Positions 25,104-34,590 are shown, counted from the first letter of the stretch. The stretch: DNA of 55,892 bases from Lachnospiraceae bacterium (GCA_028721415.1 JAQYIU010000107.1:1-55892); one strand, 5' to 3'. Notes: generated from the sequence alone by a model not told the origin. A program made the numbers and translations.

Positions 25104-25826
25104 ATGAAAGTATCAGTTGCGATTGCTTATTATAATGGAGGAGAATATATCAAAGAACAGCTGGAATCTATTTTGTCGCAGCTGTCAGAGGAAGATGAAG
25201 TGATTCTTTCTGTGGATGGTGCTTCAGATGGCTCGGATATCATGTTGAAAGAATGGGCTAAGAGAGATCAGAGAATTCAGTTGCTTAACGGCCCGGGAAA
25301 GGGCGTTGTCTGTAATTTTGAAAAAGCGATTTCTCATTGCAGCGGAGACATTATATTTCTCTCAGATCAGGATGATATCTGGAAAGAGAATAAAGTGAAA
25401 AAAGTAATGAAAGCCTTTCGTAATCCGGAAATCATGGCTGTGTTACACAATGGAGAGTTGATGGATGGACAGGGAAATCGGCTGGGAGGAAAAACGCTGT
25501 TTGAAATGAGAAACAGCAGGTCCGGTATCATTAAGAATCTGATCAGGAACAGTTATATCGGATGTTGCATGGCCTTTCGGAAAGAGCTGCTTCCTGTGAT
25601 TCTCCCGATACCGAAGGAAATGTACATGCATGATTACTGGATTGGAACTGCGGCAGAATTATGCGGGAAAGTCGGCCTTTTGCAGGAACCTTTGATCGGA
25701 TATCGCAGGCATGATACCAACGTGACTCAAATGGAACACGGTAGTCTTGGCTTTATGATAAAGAAAAGAATGGATATGCTCAGGTGCCTCCGGGTACTGA
25801 AAGCCAGAGTAAAGGAGCAAAAATGA
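25104..25826 (+). CDS. Family 2 glycosyltransferase
   Basis: 240 residues. Transfers a sugar from a nucleotide donor; probably acts at the inner membrane face on cell-surface glycan. Seen: GT2 opening KVSVAIAYYNGGEYIKEQL, the SVDGASDGS nucleotide loop, and the DxD-type metal site in FLSDQDDIW, with the later MHDYWIG acceptor region, as in rhamnosyltransferase-like GT2 enzymes. No membrane helix. ATG at 25104 is chosen because AGGAGG lies 6 bases upstream; an earlier GTG at 25089 would overlap that site. Its stop overlaps the next start (ATGA), so it is translationally coupled to the YfhO-like protein. Confidence 0.88.
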   Translation: MKVSVAIAYYNGGEYIKEQLESILSQLSEEDEVILSVDGASDGSDIMLKEWAKRDQRIQLLNGPGKGVVCNFEKAISHCSGDIIFLSDQDDIWKENKVKKVMKAFRNPEIMAVLHNGELMDGQGNRLGGKTLFEMRNSRSGIIKNLIRNSYIGCCMAFRKELLPVILPIPKEMYMHDYWIGTAAELCGKVGLLQEPLIGYRRHDTNVTQMEHGSLGFMIKKRMDMLRCLRVLKARVKEQK

Positions 25827-28483
25827 GTATGAAAATGAGTAAAAAGCAGATTTATATTTTCTCGTTTATGTTGCCGCTGGTGGTCATGATTGGATGTATG
25901 GTTGGATTTCAGGTGCAGCCTTTTGGAGATCATTCCTTTCTTATCATTGACGGTCTGCATCAATACATGCCTTTTTTTTCTGTTCTCTATGATAAATTAA
26001 AAGGTGGCGAAAGTCTTTTTTATAGTTTTCGTGCCGGATTGGGAATTAATTTTCTGTCATTATTTTCTTACTATCTGTCCAGTCCGCTCAATTTGTTTAT
26101 CTTATTTTTTAGGAAAACACAATTAAATATGGCAGTCAGCTTGCTCATTGTATTGAAAATTGCTTTGAGTGGCCTGACGGCGGGAATATATTTTACATCC
26201 AGGACGAAAAAACCTGGAATTACGGTGCTGATGGTGTCCATAGCTTATGCACTTAACAGTTATATGGTAGGATATTGCTGGAATGTGATGTGGTTGGATG
26301 CCATCATGATTTTCCCGATTGTGATTATGGGAATCGAGCGTCTTATTGATAAAAAAGATGGAAGATTATATGGGATAGCTTTATTTTATGCTCTTTACTG
26401 CAATTATTATATTGCATTTATGATCTGCATCTTTTCGGTGATCTGGTATCTTTTTTACTCTTTCCGCAGTGTAAAACAATTCTTTTTCCGGGGACTTGCC
26501 TTTGCGGGATATTCTTTTCTGGCTGCAGGAATGGCCGCCGTATTACTTCTTCCGGCTTATTCCGGGATAAAACAGACGGCTTCCGGAGACGAGATGGGAT
26601 TGCCGGTTCACAGCTGGCTGACCAGTTTTGCAGATCTTCTGACCAGACAGTTTAACCTGGGATATCCGATCAGTCATGATAATTTTGATGGAAATGCAAA
26701 CTTGTTTATCGGGATTTTTACTGTATTGGCAGTCATTTTGTATTTTATGAACCGGGAGATTTCTCTTCTTTCCAAGGTTAAGAAGGGGCTGTTGCTCATT
26801 CTGTTTTATGTAAGCTTCAGTGAGGAGATTCTTAATTTTATCTGGCACGGATTTCATAACCAGTATGGAATTCCAAACCGTTTTTCCTTCCTGTTTGGGT
26901 TTGTTTTGCTGACCATGGTTTTTGAATTGTTTGAACATAAAGACTGTATCAGAAACTGGCAGGCGGTTTCCGGTTGTGTGATCGGGCTTGGACTTTTATT
27001 TTACAGCAGGAATTATACGACGGAGCCAATGGAAGACGCAATGTATGGACTGGCCGGTTTTCTGATTCTTACTTATGGGATGATTTTATTTATTTTAAGC
27101 TTTGATCATCGGCACAGAAAGTGGCATATGGCATTGTTCAGTGTTATCGCGATGGTGGAGATTGGTGCAACGGCAGTGGCCGGTTTTGATACCAACGGGC
27201 AGATTTCTGTTTCGAAATTTTTCTACGGAACGGAGAATATGGCAAACGCCACAGAGGCATTGGATGATGGTACTTTTTTCCGCAGTGAGCTTGCAGATGG
27301 GAAAATCGTGGATGAAAATGCCTGGTATCGGCTCAATGCGGTGGGACTTTTTGGATCTACTGCGACAGATCATATGGTAAACATGATGGATTCTCTCGGA
27401 TTTTATACGGGATGTAACGAATATCTTTATGAGGGGGCGTCCCCGGTGACTAATCTGCTTCTGGGGGTTCGTTACATTTACTATCATCCGGAGGATACCC
27501 TGCACACGGATTTTCAGTATAAGGACAGCTATGGAGCTTTTGATGTGTATGAGAATCCGACGAAAGGATTATCGCTTGGATATATGATGGATCAATCTGT
27601 GGATGACTGGTATTATGAAAGTGCTTATCCTTTCCGGGTACAAAATGATCTGTGTGAGAAGGCCTTCGGCGTGGAGAATGTATTTGAGACTCTGGAAGTG
27701 GGAGATCCGGTTACCAGTGGCTGCAGTGCTTCGAGAACAAATGATGGAGAGTACTATTTTGAGTATGAGGAAGCGCTGGCAGATAATATGACGTTTACGA
27801 TTCCTATTAATAAAGATATGGATAATCTTTATGTGTTTTATGATGGAACACAGGTGGAAAATGCCAGAATTGCGGTTGATGGAGAGATTATTCAGGAGGG
27901 AGATATTGACAGTCAGATTTTATTTGTTGGGAAAGCGACCGCCGGCAGCAGCGTGACAGTAACTTTTGAACTGAAGGGAGAAACGCCAACCGGTTATGTT
28001 CGTCTTTCGGCAGCGAATCTGAATCAGCTTCGTTACCAGGAATTGGAAGAAAGAATGACTTCGCAAGCTCTTCAGGTGAAAGAGTACACCGATCGTTATA
28101 TTTCCGGAACGGTTGTTGCTGAAAAAGATCAGATATTATTTTTATCCATTCCATATGATGAGGGATGGGAAGTCGTGGTCGATGGGAAAGCTACAAAAAC
28201 AGAAAAGATTGGGGATGCTTTTCTGGCAGTGCCGTTGTCTGAAGGAGAGCACGAGGTGGAACTTGGGTTTACCCCGGATGGATTTTCGATCGGCTGGAAA
28301 ATATCTTTGATTTGCATGATTATTTTTGCTGGAATCTGTGCCATGACACCGCGGATTCGCAGAAAACGTCAGGAGAAAGAGGAAGCTCGTCTTAAGAAAA
28401 TGTTGTGGGAGGAAGAGTTTTTTCTTATGCAAGAGAGTAAAAATGAAGAAAGTGCATCAGATGAAATGCCGGAAGAAGTGTGA
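25823..28483 (+). CDS. YfhO-family multi-pass membrane protein
   Basis: 886 residues. Seen: a long hydrophobic first part with about a dozen membrane helices and family landmarks (LIIDGLHQYMPFFSVLYDKL, FRAGLGINFLSLFSYYLSSPLN), a large outside part from about 460 to 840, a last membrane helix (IGWKISLICMIIFAGICAM) and a charged tail. Relatives such as B. subtilis YfhO and listerial GtlA-type proteins add sugars to lipoteichoic or other wall polymers at the outer membrane face, using lipid-linked sugars. ATG at 25823 has AAGGAG 6 bases upstream and overlaps the GT2 stop. Pairing with a GT2 fits a two-step glycan decoration pathway (inference). Confidence 0.85.
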   Translation: MSMKMSKKQIYIFSFMLPLVVMIGCMVGFQVQPFGDHSFLIIDGLHQYMPFFSVLYDKLKGGESLFYSFRAGLGINFLSLFSYYLSSPLNLFILFFRKTQLNMAVSLLIVLKIALSGLTAGIYFTSRTKKPGITVLMVSIAYALNSYMVGYCWNVMWLDAIMIFPIVIMGIERLIDKKDGRLYGIALFYALYCNYYIAFMICIFSVIWYLFYSFRSVKQFFFRGLAFAGYSFLAAGMAAVLLLPAYSGIKQTASGDEMGLPVHSWLTSFADLLTRQFNLGYPISHDNFDGNANLFIGIFTVLAVILYFMNREISLLSKVKKGLLLILFYVSFSEEILNFIWHGFHNQYGIPNRFSFLFGFVLLTMVFELFEHKDCIRNWQAVSGCVIGLGLLFYSRNYTTEPMEDAMYGLAGFLILTYGMILFILSFDHRHRKWHMALFSVIAMVEIGATAVAGFDTNGQISVSKFFYGTENMANATEALDDGTFFRSELADGKIVDENAWYRLNAVGLFGSTATDHMVNMMDSLGFYTGCNEYLYEGASPVTNLLLGVRYIYYHPEDTLHTDFQYKDSYGAFDVYENPTKGLSLGYMMDQSVDDWYYESAYPFRVQNDLCEKAFGVENVFETLEVGDPVTSGCSASRTNDGEYYFEYEEALADNMTFTIPINKDMDNLYVFYDGTQVENARIAVDGEIIQEGDIDSQILFVGKATAGSSVTVTFELKGETPTGYVRLSAANLNQLRYQELEERMTSQALQVKEYTDRYISGTVVAEKDQILFLSIPYDEGWEVVVDGKATKTEKIGDAFLAVPLSEGEHEVELGFTPDGFSIGWKISLICMIIFAGICAMTPRIRRKRQEKEEARLKKMLWEEEFFLMQESKNEESASDEMPEEV

Positions 28484-28535
28484 TATAGTCGATGGAGACA
28501 GGATAGATCTGATCACAAACAGGGAGGTAGTTACT

Positions 28536-29417
28536 ATGAAGAAGACAGGAATTCTATTGGCTGCGCTGGTGATGACCGGAACGCTGCTTTGTCAGAGCGT
28601 AGTATTGGCAGATGGAGTGGAAGAAAAACCATATTTGTCTTTAGGGGCTGATTTAAATAAAAAAGAAAAGGCAACGGTTCTCGAATTGCTTGGGGTAGAC
28701 GAAGATGAGCTTGATGAATATACTGTGGTGACGGTGACGAATCAGGACGAGCATAAATATCTGGATAATTATCTGAGTGCATCGGTGATTGGAAGCAGAG
28801 CCTTATCCTCCGTTCTCGTGGAAAAGAAAGAAAAAGGAGAAGGAATCGACGTTACCACAAAAAATATTACGTATTGTACAGAAGGAATGTATGAAAATGC
28901 ATTGACAACGGCAGGAATTGAGGATGCCGACGTTATTGTTGCAGGACCTTTCAATATCACCGGAACCGCCGCGCTGGTCGGAGCAATGAACGCTTATGAA
29001 GATATGACCGGTGAGGCAATCAGCCAGGAAAGCAAAGATGCTGCGACCAATGAGCTGGTGGTTACCAGTGAGCTGGCAGAAGAGCTGGAAGATTCCGAGA
29101 AAGCAGAACAATTTCTGGCATTAATTAAAGAAGAAGTGTTATCCGCTGATATCCAGAATGAAGAGGATATTAACGAAGTCATTGGCGATTGTGAAGAAAA
29201 AATGCAGATTGAACTGACGGATGAACAGCGTCAGCAGATTGCAGAACTCATGGAAAAAATCAACGATCTGGATCTTGATTTGGATGTGTTAAAACAGCAG
29301 GCCAGTGATATTTATGATGAGTTGAGCAAGTTGAATATTAATACAGAAAGATTTTTTGCAAAGATTCAGGCCGCATTATCTCAGATTCTGGAGTATCTTT
29401 CCAGTCTGTTTTCCTAA
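28536..29417 (+). CDS. Secreted DUF1002 protein
   Basis: 293 residues from the ATG at 28536, chosen for GGGAGG 9 bases upstream; an open frame runs further 5' into the previous gene. Seen: signal peptide (MKKTGILLAALVMTGTLLCQSVVLA, 24 hydrophobic-led residues in two parts), then a domain with LSLGADLNKKEKATVLELLG and GPFNITGTAALVGAMNAYE that marks the DUF1002 family of clostridial and bacillar secreted proteins, with a C-terminal helical region. Function unknown. Follows the YfhO-like gene by 52 bases and may share its message. Confidence 0.83.
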   Translation: MKKTGILLAALVMTGTLLCQSVVLADGVEEKPYLSLGADLNKKEKATVLELLGVDEDELDEYTVVTVTNQDEHKYLDNYLSASVIGSRALSSVLVEKKEKGEGIDVTTKNITYCTEGMYENALTTAGIEDADVIVAGPFNITGTAALVGAMNAYEDMTGEAISQESKDAATNELVVTSELAEELEDSEKAEQFLALIKEEVLSADIQNEEDINEVIGDCEEKMQIELTDEQRQQIAELMEKINDLDLDLDVLKQQASDIYDELSKLNINTERFFAKIQAALSQILEYLSSLFS

Positions 29418-29454
29418 AATTAGAAGACTTGCTTTTGTAAATGGTGAAGTTGCC

Positions 29455-29733
29455 TCAGGAAGGCAGAAAACGGAACAGGTTGATGGCATAGATCAGGAGA
29501 ACGCCGGGAATTCCCAAAACTGTAGAAACACCTACAGTGATTGGATTGATTCCCACGCAGGTTACGATATCTCTTGCAGAACAGAACATATTAAAGAAAT
29601 AAAGAAAAGAAAGACCGGCAGCACCGCGCCCGAAAAAGGCCAGCAGGACTGCGGGTCTTTTTTTGATGCAGGAAATAAGGCAGGCGAGTAAGGCAACAAT
29701 GGAAAACAATAAAATAATCTGATTGTGAGTCAT
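29455..29733 (-). CDS. bofA: BofA-family membrane protein
   Basis: 92 residues. Seen: two to three membrane helices and the conserved block GINPITVGVSTVLGIPGVLL near the C-terminus, characteristic of the pro-sigma-K processing inhibitor BofA, preceded by GRGAAGLSFLYFFN. In B. subtilis BofA holds back the SpoIVFB protease in the outer forespore membrane. Convergent with the DUF1002 gene, with no clear terminator in the 37 bases between. The ribosome site on the minus strand (AGGACA) is weak. In B. subtilis bofA follows recR; here recR lies 12 kb away, so the order is rearranged. Confidence 0.82.
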   Translation of the reverse strand: MTHNQIILLFSIVALLACLISCIKKRPAVLLAFFGRGAAGLSFLYFFNMFCSARDIVTCVGINPITVGVSTVLGIPGVLLIYAINLFRFLPS

Positions 29734-29970
29734 GGCAGTGTCCTGTTTGTTGTTTCTACATGATATGTACCTGTCCGGAAAAATATGTATTATGTTTTCT
29801 TTTGCAGTGAAGCTGTGTTTCTATACTATTGTCTCAGGTGCCATGCTCTCATCGCTTATCCTTTCGGCTTGAAGTGGAGGAATTCTTGCTATGTTATGTA
29901 AAAATCATCTTTTTGACAATTTATCCCTCTTTAATAAATAGTAGAAAATGGAAAAAATGGAAAAAAATAA
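29734..29970. other. Intergenic region between the BofA gene and the Tad operon
   Basis: AT-rich, no open frame of interest. It must hold the divergent bofA promoter, which I could not place. Toward the right end, repeats of AAAAATGG lead into the Tad promoter and may act as an A-tract UP element. Confidence 0.5.
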
Positions 29971-29999
29971 TAGACAAAAAATGGAAATTATGATATATT
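29971..29999 (+). promoter_or_regulatory. Likely promoter of the Tad pilus operon
   Basis: TAGACA (29971-29976), 17-base spacer, TATATT (29994-29999), preceded by A-rich repeats. The first gene starts with GTG at 30046. Confidence 0.6.
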
Positions 30000-30045
30000 A
30001 TGTCTGGGACAACAAGAGAAGGTTATAGAAGGATAAGGTGGGCAG

Positions 30046-30954
30046 GTGTTTACGATTGTTATTGGAGAAGAAGAACAGTATGAAGAATATGGCAGAAGAC
30101 TGGTTCGATATCTGGAATCTCATTGGAAGGGACCATTGCGGATTTTCCGTCATACACAGCCACAGAGTCTGCTGCAGACAGAAGTCGCTGATTGCTATCT
30201 GCTTGGTGAGGAATACAGAGAAGCGATACTGGGGGATGAAGAAGTGTCCGGTTTCTACAGGCATAAGGAGGTGCAGAACCGGGAGATCGTGATCTCCAAC
30301 AGCGAAAAGAAGGGATGTTTCTGTCGTTATCATGCACCGGCAGAATTGATTTCTCTGATTTATGATAAGATTCCGGAACATTCTGCGGAGATAGGTTTCC
30401 ACAGGGAGGCAACGGTACCGGATTGTCAGATAACGGGAATCTTTTCACCTGTTTTTCATTCTGGATTAAAAAGGATTGCCACAAGTTATATGCATTCTGG
30501 TGATTTATATCTGGGGATGGATGACATGAATGATTTCCATGAACCGGGAGGGAATATGGGAGATTTGTGTTATTTTATTCTCTTAAAAGATGAGGAGATT
30601 CTGCATCACATTAAGGAGATTGCTGAGGAATTTCAGGAGATGTATTTTGTGGAAGCTCCGGAAGTTTATTTTGATCTGCTTGAGCTGAGAGATGAGGAGT
30701 ATCAGTGGTTTTTTGATCGGCTGAGGAGGGAGAAGGAATATCCGGAAGTCTTTGTGGGAATCGGATGTGGTGTTTTGGGACAGGGGGAGATGTTGCAGTT
30801 TTTTGATCGGATTATTTTGATTGATTCCAGAGAGGATCGATACCAGCATGTCTTTTGCAATCATATGGAGAGGGCGATTCAGGCAGGAGGGATTCTGTTT
30901 CATGGCGTGATAGAGAGAAGATACCGGGAGGATGTCCTTCATGAATCACTTTGA
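30046..30954 (+). CDS. Degenerate TadZ/CpaE-like pilus protein
   Basis: 302 residues, GTG start behind AAGGTGGGCAG. First gene of the Tad operon, the usual place of TadZ/CpaE, which positions the pilus machine at the cell pole. Seen: an N-terminal half with the plan of a receiver-like domain (FTIVIGEEEQYEEYGRRLV) and a second half that ends like clostridial TadZ (FVGIGCGVLGQGEMLQFFDRI, LIDSREDRYQH). No deviant Walker A (KGGxGKS) is present where the ATPase should begin; the sequence there runs HSGLKRIATSYMHSGDLYLG. So the ATPase fold may be kept but ATP binding is probably lost. Assignment rests on position and the tail pattern. Ends 14 bases inside the next gene. Confidence 0.6.
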   Translation: MFTIVIGEEEQYEEYGRRLVRYLESHWKGPLRIFRHTQPQSLLQTEVADCYLLGEEYREAILGDEEVSGFYRHKEVQNREIVISNSEKKGCFCRYHAPAELISLIYDKIPEHSAEIGFHREATVPDCQITGIFSPVFHSGLKRIATSYMHSGDLYLGMDDMNDFHEPGGNMGDLCYFILLKDEEILHHIKEIAEEFQEMYFVEAPEVYFDLLELRDEEYQWFFDRLRREKEYPEVFVGIGCGVLGQGEMLQFFDRIILIDSREDRYQHVFCNHMERAIQAGGILFHGVIERRYREDVLHESL

Positions 30955-32191
30955 TAAACAGAAACTTCGAAAGCAGATTCTACAGCAGATGGATGGCTGT
31001 AACTATGCGACGGATGAAGATATTTACCGGGAGATTGATCGGGCTATTTTGAGAGAGGGGCATGTCTGTTATGGCACTTTGCCTGAGAAGAAGGACCTGA
31101 GGGAGCAGTTGTTTTATTCTATTCGGGGGTTTGATATTCTGGAAGAATATCTGAAAGATGAGGATGTGACAGAGATCATGGTGATTGGGGCTTCCAGAAT
31201 CTTTGTAGAAAAGAATGGAAGGCTGGAGCGGACAGAGAGTTCCTTTTCCGGGGAAGAGGAGGTTTACAGACTGATTGATCAGATGCTGGCACCGACCAAC
31301 CGGATTGTCAATGAGGTTTCCCCGATTGTGGATGGGCGGCTTCCGGATGGATCAAGAGTGCACATTATTCTTCCGCCGATTTCTCTGGAAGGGCCTGCGA
31401 TTACGATACGTAAATTTCAAAAAGGTGGTATGACGATGGAGAAGCTCATAGATTTTGGGGAATTTCCTGCGGCATTGGCAGAGATTCTCGGAACGCTGGT
31501 GAGAAGTCGATATAATATTCTGATCAGTGGGAGCACCAACTCCGGGAAGTCATCGCTGATCAATGCGCTGGCAGGTCACATCATGCCCGATGAGAGAATT
31601 ATTACGATAGAGGATTCTGCAGAACTTCAGTTTTATCATGTGGAGAACCTGGTTCGTCTGGAGACTCGTAATGCTAATGTGGAAGGGATGAATGAGATTA
31701 CGATGAATGATTTGATCAAAGCCAGTCTTCGTATGCGCCCCACCAGAATTATTGTGGGGGAAGTCCGGGGAGCGGAAGCTGTTTCCATGCTGCAGGCATT
31801 TTCAACTGGTCATAATGGTTCGTTCAGTTCCATTCATGCCAATGCCTGCAGAGATGCTCTTTTGCGTTTGGAAACGATGGTGTTGATGGGGATGGATATG
31901 CCACTTCGGGCCGTGCAGGGACTGATTGCATCCTCCATAGATATTCTGATTCATCTTGGAAGACTTCCTTCCGGAAGAAGAAAAATTCTTGAAATCAGTG
32001 AACTTCTGGGATTTGACGGAACAGATTACCGGATGAACCCCCTTTTTCGTTATCAGCTTAAAAAAGGGGAGCAGGGAAATCTGCAATTGGTCAATGAGAT
32101 CGTGGATAATGAGCGGCTTCTGAGTTATGGAGAGTTTGATAACTATAAAAATGCATTGGAGAGATTTGATGGCAATGAGCAAAAAGTTTGA
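30941..32191 (+). CDS. cpaF: CpaF/TadA-type pilus assembly ATPase
   Basis: 416 residues from the ATG at 30941, chosen because GGGAGG lies 8 bases upstream; an ATG at 30932 touches that site. Secretion ATPase that powers Flp pilus extension from the cytosol. Seen: N-terminal helical domain, DEDVTEIMVIGASRIFVEK, Walker A SGSTNSGKSS near residue 200, the Asp box ITIEDSAELQF, Walker B RIIVGEVRGAEA, and the His box STGHNGSFSSIHAN. All catalytic motifs are intact. Overlaps the preceding TadZ-like gene by 14 bases and the next gene by 23. Confidence 0.94.
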   Translation: MNHFDKQKLRKQILQQMDGCNYATDEDIYREIDRAILREGHVCYGTLPEKKDLREQLFYSIRGFDILEEYLKDEDVTEIMVIGASRIFVEKNGRLERTESSFSGEEEVYRLIDQMLAPTNRIVNEVSPIVDGRLPDGSRVHIILPPISLEGPAITIRKFQKGGMTMEKLIDFGEFPAALAEILGTLVRSRYNILISGSTNSGKSSLINALAGHIMPDERIITIEDSAELQFYHVENLVRLETRNANVEGMNEITMNDLIKASLRMRPTRIIVGEVRGAEAVSMLQAFSTGHNGSFSSIHANACRDALLRLETMVLMGMDMPLRAVQGLIASSIDILIHLGRLPSGRRKILEISELLGFDGTDYRMNPLFRYQLKKGEQGNLQLVNEIVDNERLLSYGEFDNYKNALERFDGNEQKV

Positions 32192-32915
32192 GAGAAAAAA
32201 AGGGCAGAACCGGTTATGGGAGATTATTTTCGGAGAGATGTTATTGCTATTGGTCGTAATTTTGTGTTATGGCAATCTGATCTGGATGATTCCTCTTCAG
32301 ATTTTGATGATTCCTTATGAGATTGTGATAAAGAAGAAAAAAGAGCAGTGGAGAGAACAACAGTATCTGGCTGGATTTCGGGAGGTTCTGCAATCTCTGA
32401 TAACTTCTTTGCAGGCAGGATATTCTCTTGAAAATTCATGTCGGATTGCATGTACAGAACTGGAACCGGTTTTTCACGGAAAAAAGAATCCAACCATGGA
32501 TCAGCTGAGAAGAATCGTCCGTGGTATTGATCTTCATCGCCCGCTGGAAGAATTGTTCCTGAATTATGCAGAAGAAACCGGAATAGAGGAGATTTATCAA
32601 TTTGCGGTGGTGTTGGATATATCCAGAAATACAGGGGGTAATGTGGTAGAGATTCTTAAGACATCGATGGAACATCTGGAGTACAGAATGGGGGCAGAGG
32701 AAGAGATTCAGGTGATTCTCAGCGGAAAGCTTTTTGAGAAAAATATCATGTTGTTAATGCCGTTTGGCATGCTGTTTTATCTGAGAATGACCAATCCGCA
32801 ATATGTAGCCTGTTTTTATAGCACAACAGGAGGACACATTGTGATGACGATTTTTATTGCTGCGATATTGTGTTGCTTTTTCTGGACGGAGCAGATTATG
32901 GATATTTCGTTTTAG
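32169..32915 (+). CDS. tadB: TadB-like pilus inner-membrane platform protein
   Basis: 248 residues from the ATG at 32169 (GGAGAG upstream). Seen: membrane helices near the N-terminus (LLLLVVILCYGNLIWMIPLQI) and C-terminus, and between them a type II secretion F domain (GFREVLQSLITSLQAGYSLENSC, VLDISRNTGGNVVEIL). With TadC it forms the membrane platform for the CpaF ATPase. Overlaps cpaF by 23 bases. Shorter than many TadB proteins (about 300), mainly at the N-terminus. Confidence 0.88.
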   Translation: MAMSKKFERKKGQNRLWEIIFGEMLLLLVVILCYGNLIWMIPLQILMIPYEIVIKKKKEQWREQQYLAGFREVLQSLITSLQAGYSLENSCRIACTELEPVFHGKKNPTMDQLRRIVRGIDLHRPLEELFLNYAEETGIEEIYQFAVVLDISRNTGGNVVEILKTSMEHLEYRMGAEEEIQVILSGKLFEKNIMLLMPFGMLFYLRMTNPQYVACFYSTTGGHIVMTIFIAAILCCFFWTEQIMDISF

Positions 32916-32938
32916 ACCCGGAGGACAGGCAAGGGAGA

Positions 32939-34312
32939 ATGAAAAAGTTAAAGAAGTTTTTATATAATCCTGCAGAGAAGATCATGCAAAGGCTTCCGTT
33001 ATCATGGAAATCCCTTTGTTTTCGCAAAATCAAAAAGATACTTCATGGACAATATCATGATTCGGAGCAGGAGCTCGAACGACAGGCACGTGAGTTTGTA
33101 AAAAAAGAAATTACTATTTTGTTTTGGGGTGTGCTGGTATTGACGGTTTTGGGAATCCTTGTGTTTTGTATTACCCTCTTTCTACCGGACAGCAGATTAT
33201 ATGAGAGAAAGAATTTTGGATTTGGCGAAACAGAAATTCCACTACTCCTGGAGAAAGATGGTAAGCAACGAACATATTCTCTTTTGCTGGAAGAACAACA
33301 ATTGTCGTCAAAGGAACTGAATTCAGTATTTTCCAGCTTTTTTAAAGACCTGGAACAAAATATGAAAGGAAAGAATGTTTCTTTACAGAATGTGACAGGA
33401 AAATTGGTTTTTGATGAGTCTCTGGATGGTTATCCTTTTACAATAACGTATGATCCGGAAGAGACGGATTATATCGATTGGGATGGGAGCCTGGGAGAAG
33501 CTTTCAGACGATTACGTTCCGGAGAATTCTTTTCCACAGGCATCACAGTGACGGCAGAATATGGTGATTATTGCCGTAGTTACCGGTATGATGTTCAGAT
33601 AAAAGGGGCAAAAGGAGAACAAAAGGGAAATATTTTTCAGAAAACCATAGAGAATCTTCAAAAACGGGAAAAACAGACGAGAACAGATAAAACCTTTCTG
33701 CTTCCGAAGAATTATAAGGAAGTCACAATCGAAAAGGAAGGGAAGGAAAATCATATGGGGGTTTTGTTTTTTCTGGGATGTATTTTGCTTTTCTTCTTTC
33801 CCGTTCATAATTATATGGAACTACGGGAAAATGAAAAAAGATGCAGAAAGGAAACCGTACAGGATTTTCCTGTGATTGTTCATCTGCTGACATTATATAT
33901 GGGGGCAGGATTATCGTTTGCATCGTCTGTCCGAAGAATCAGTGAGGATTATCAGAAACGGCAGAGAAAAAAGAAAAAGAAATATGCTTTTGAAGAAATT
34001 ATGCGAATGGATCGGCAGATGCGAATGGGAGTCAGTCAAAAAGAAGCATGTGTCTCTTGGGGAAAACAGTTTGAGGAGACCATGTATCACAAATTGTCAT
34101 TTACATTAATTCAGACGATTTCCAAAGGTACAAGAGAAGCGAGAGTATTGATGGAGAATACCGAAAAAAATGCTTTTATGCATAGAGTAGACCGGGCAAA
34201 AAAAGAAGGAGAAGAAGCCACGACCAGATTATTATTTCCAATGATGGTGTTGCTTGGTCTGGTAATGGTATTGATTTTGTTTCCAGCATTTATGCAGTTT
34301 CAGGGATTTTGA
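32939..34312 (+). CDS. tadC: TadC-like platform protein with a large outside insertion
   Basis: 457 residues against about 280-310 for usual TadC. Seen: a first membrane helix at about 58-83 (ITILFWGVLVLTVLGILVFC), then about 190 residues of hydrophilic, beta-rich sequence that should lie outside (LLLEKDGKQRTYSLLLEEQQ, FDESLDGYPFTITYDPEE), a second helix at about 272-293, a cytosolic F domain (VIVHLLTLYMGAGLSFASSV, KLSFTLIQTISKGTREA) and a last helix (MMVLLGLVMVLILFPAFM). Start at ATG 32939, GGAGG about 13 bases and AAGGGAG 2 bases upstream; the choice is not firm. Gap to tadB 23 bases. Confidence 0.8.
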   Translation: MKKLKKFLYNPAEKIMQRLPLSWKSLCFRKIKKILHGQYHDSEQELERQAREFVKKEITILFWGVLVLTVLGILVFCITLFLPDSRLYERKNFGFGETEIPLLLEKDGKQRTYSLLLEEQQLSSKELNSVFSSFFKDLEQNMKGKNVSLQNVTGKLVFDESLDGYPFTITYDPEETDYIDWDGSLGEAFRRLRSGEFFSTGITVTAEYGDYCRSYRYDVQIKGAKGEQKGNIFQKTIENLQKREKQTRTDKTFLLPKNYKEVTIEKEGKENHMGVLFFLGCILLFFFPVHNYMELRENEKRCRKETVQDFPVIVHLLTLYMGAGLSFASSVRRISEDYQKRQRKKKKKYAFEEIMRMDRQMRMGVSQKEACVSWGKQFEETMYHKLSFTLIQTISKGTREARVLMENTEKNAFMHRVDRAKKEGEEATTRLLFPMMVLLGLVMVLILFPAFMQFQGF

Positions 34313-34380
34313 TGCGGAAGGTTTTGTCTGGAAATATTTTGTGAACAGGAATGGAAGTTGTTTTGATCAAGAAAGGATGG

Positions 34381-34590
34381 ATGAAGATGGCAGAGTGGAA
34401 AAGTAAGCTGGGAAGCTGGAAAAATAAGTGTGTATCGGTGTTAAAAGAGGATTCCGGTATGGGAGTCGTTGAGGTTATTTTAATCATTGTGGTTCTTATT
34501 GGACTTGTTATTATTTTCCAGACAAATATCAAGACTGTTGTGTCTTCCATTTTTAAAACGATACAGACAAATGCAGGTAAGATTAAATAG
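34381..34590 (+). CDS. flp: Flp-type pilin
   Basis: 69 residues from the ATG at 34381 (AAAGGATGG upstream); an ATG 2 codons on is also possible. Major pilus subunit candidate. Seen: 26-residue basic leader, cleavage motif SG-MGVVEV with Gly26 and Glu31 (+5), then a hydrophobic helix (VILIIVVLIGLVIIF) and a short polar tail. This fits the Flp1-like pilins of Gram-positive Tad loci. It needs a prepilin peptidase, which the operon does not encode. The last 20 bases overlap the next gene. Confidence 0.88.
   Translation: MKMAEWKSKLGSWKNKCVSVLKEDSGMGVVEVILIIVVLIGLVIIFQTNIKTVVSSIFKTIQTNAGKIK

Noticed and set aside
30046-30954. Ordinary response regulator as first Tad operon gene
   Set aside because: No phosphoacceptor Asp in a receiver pattern and no output domain; position and tail fit TadZ better.
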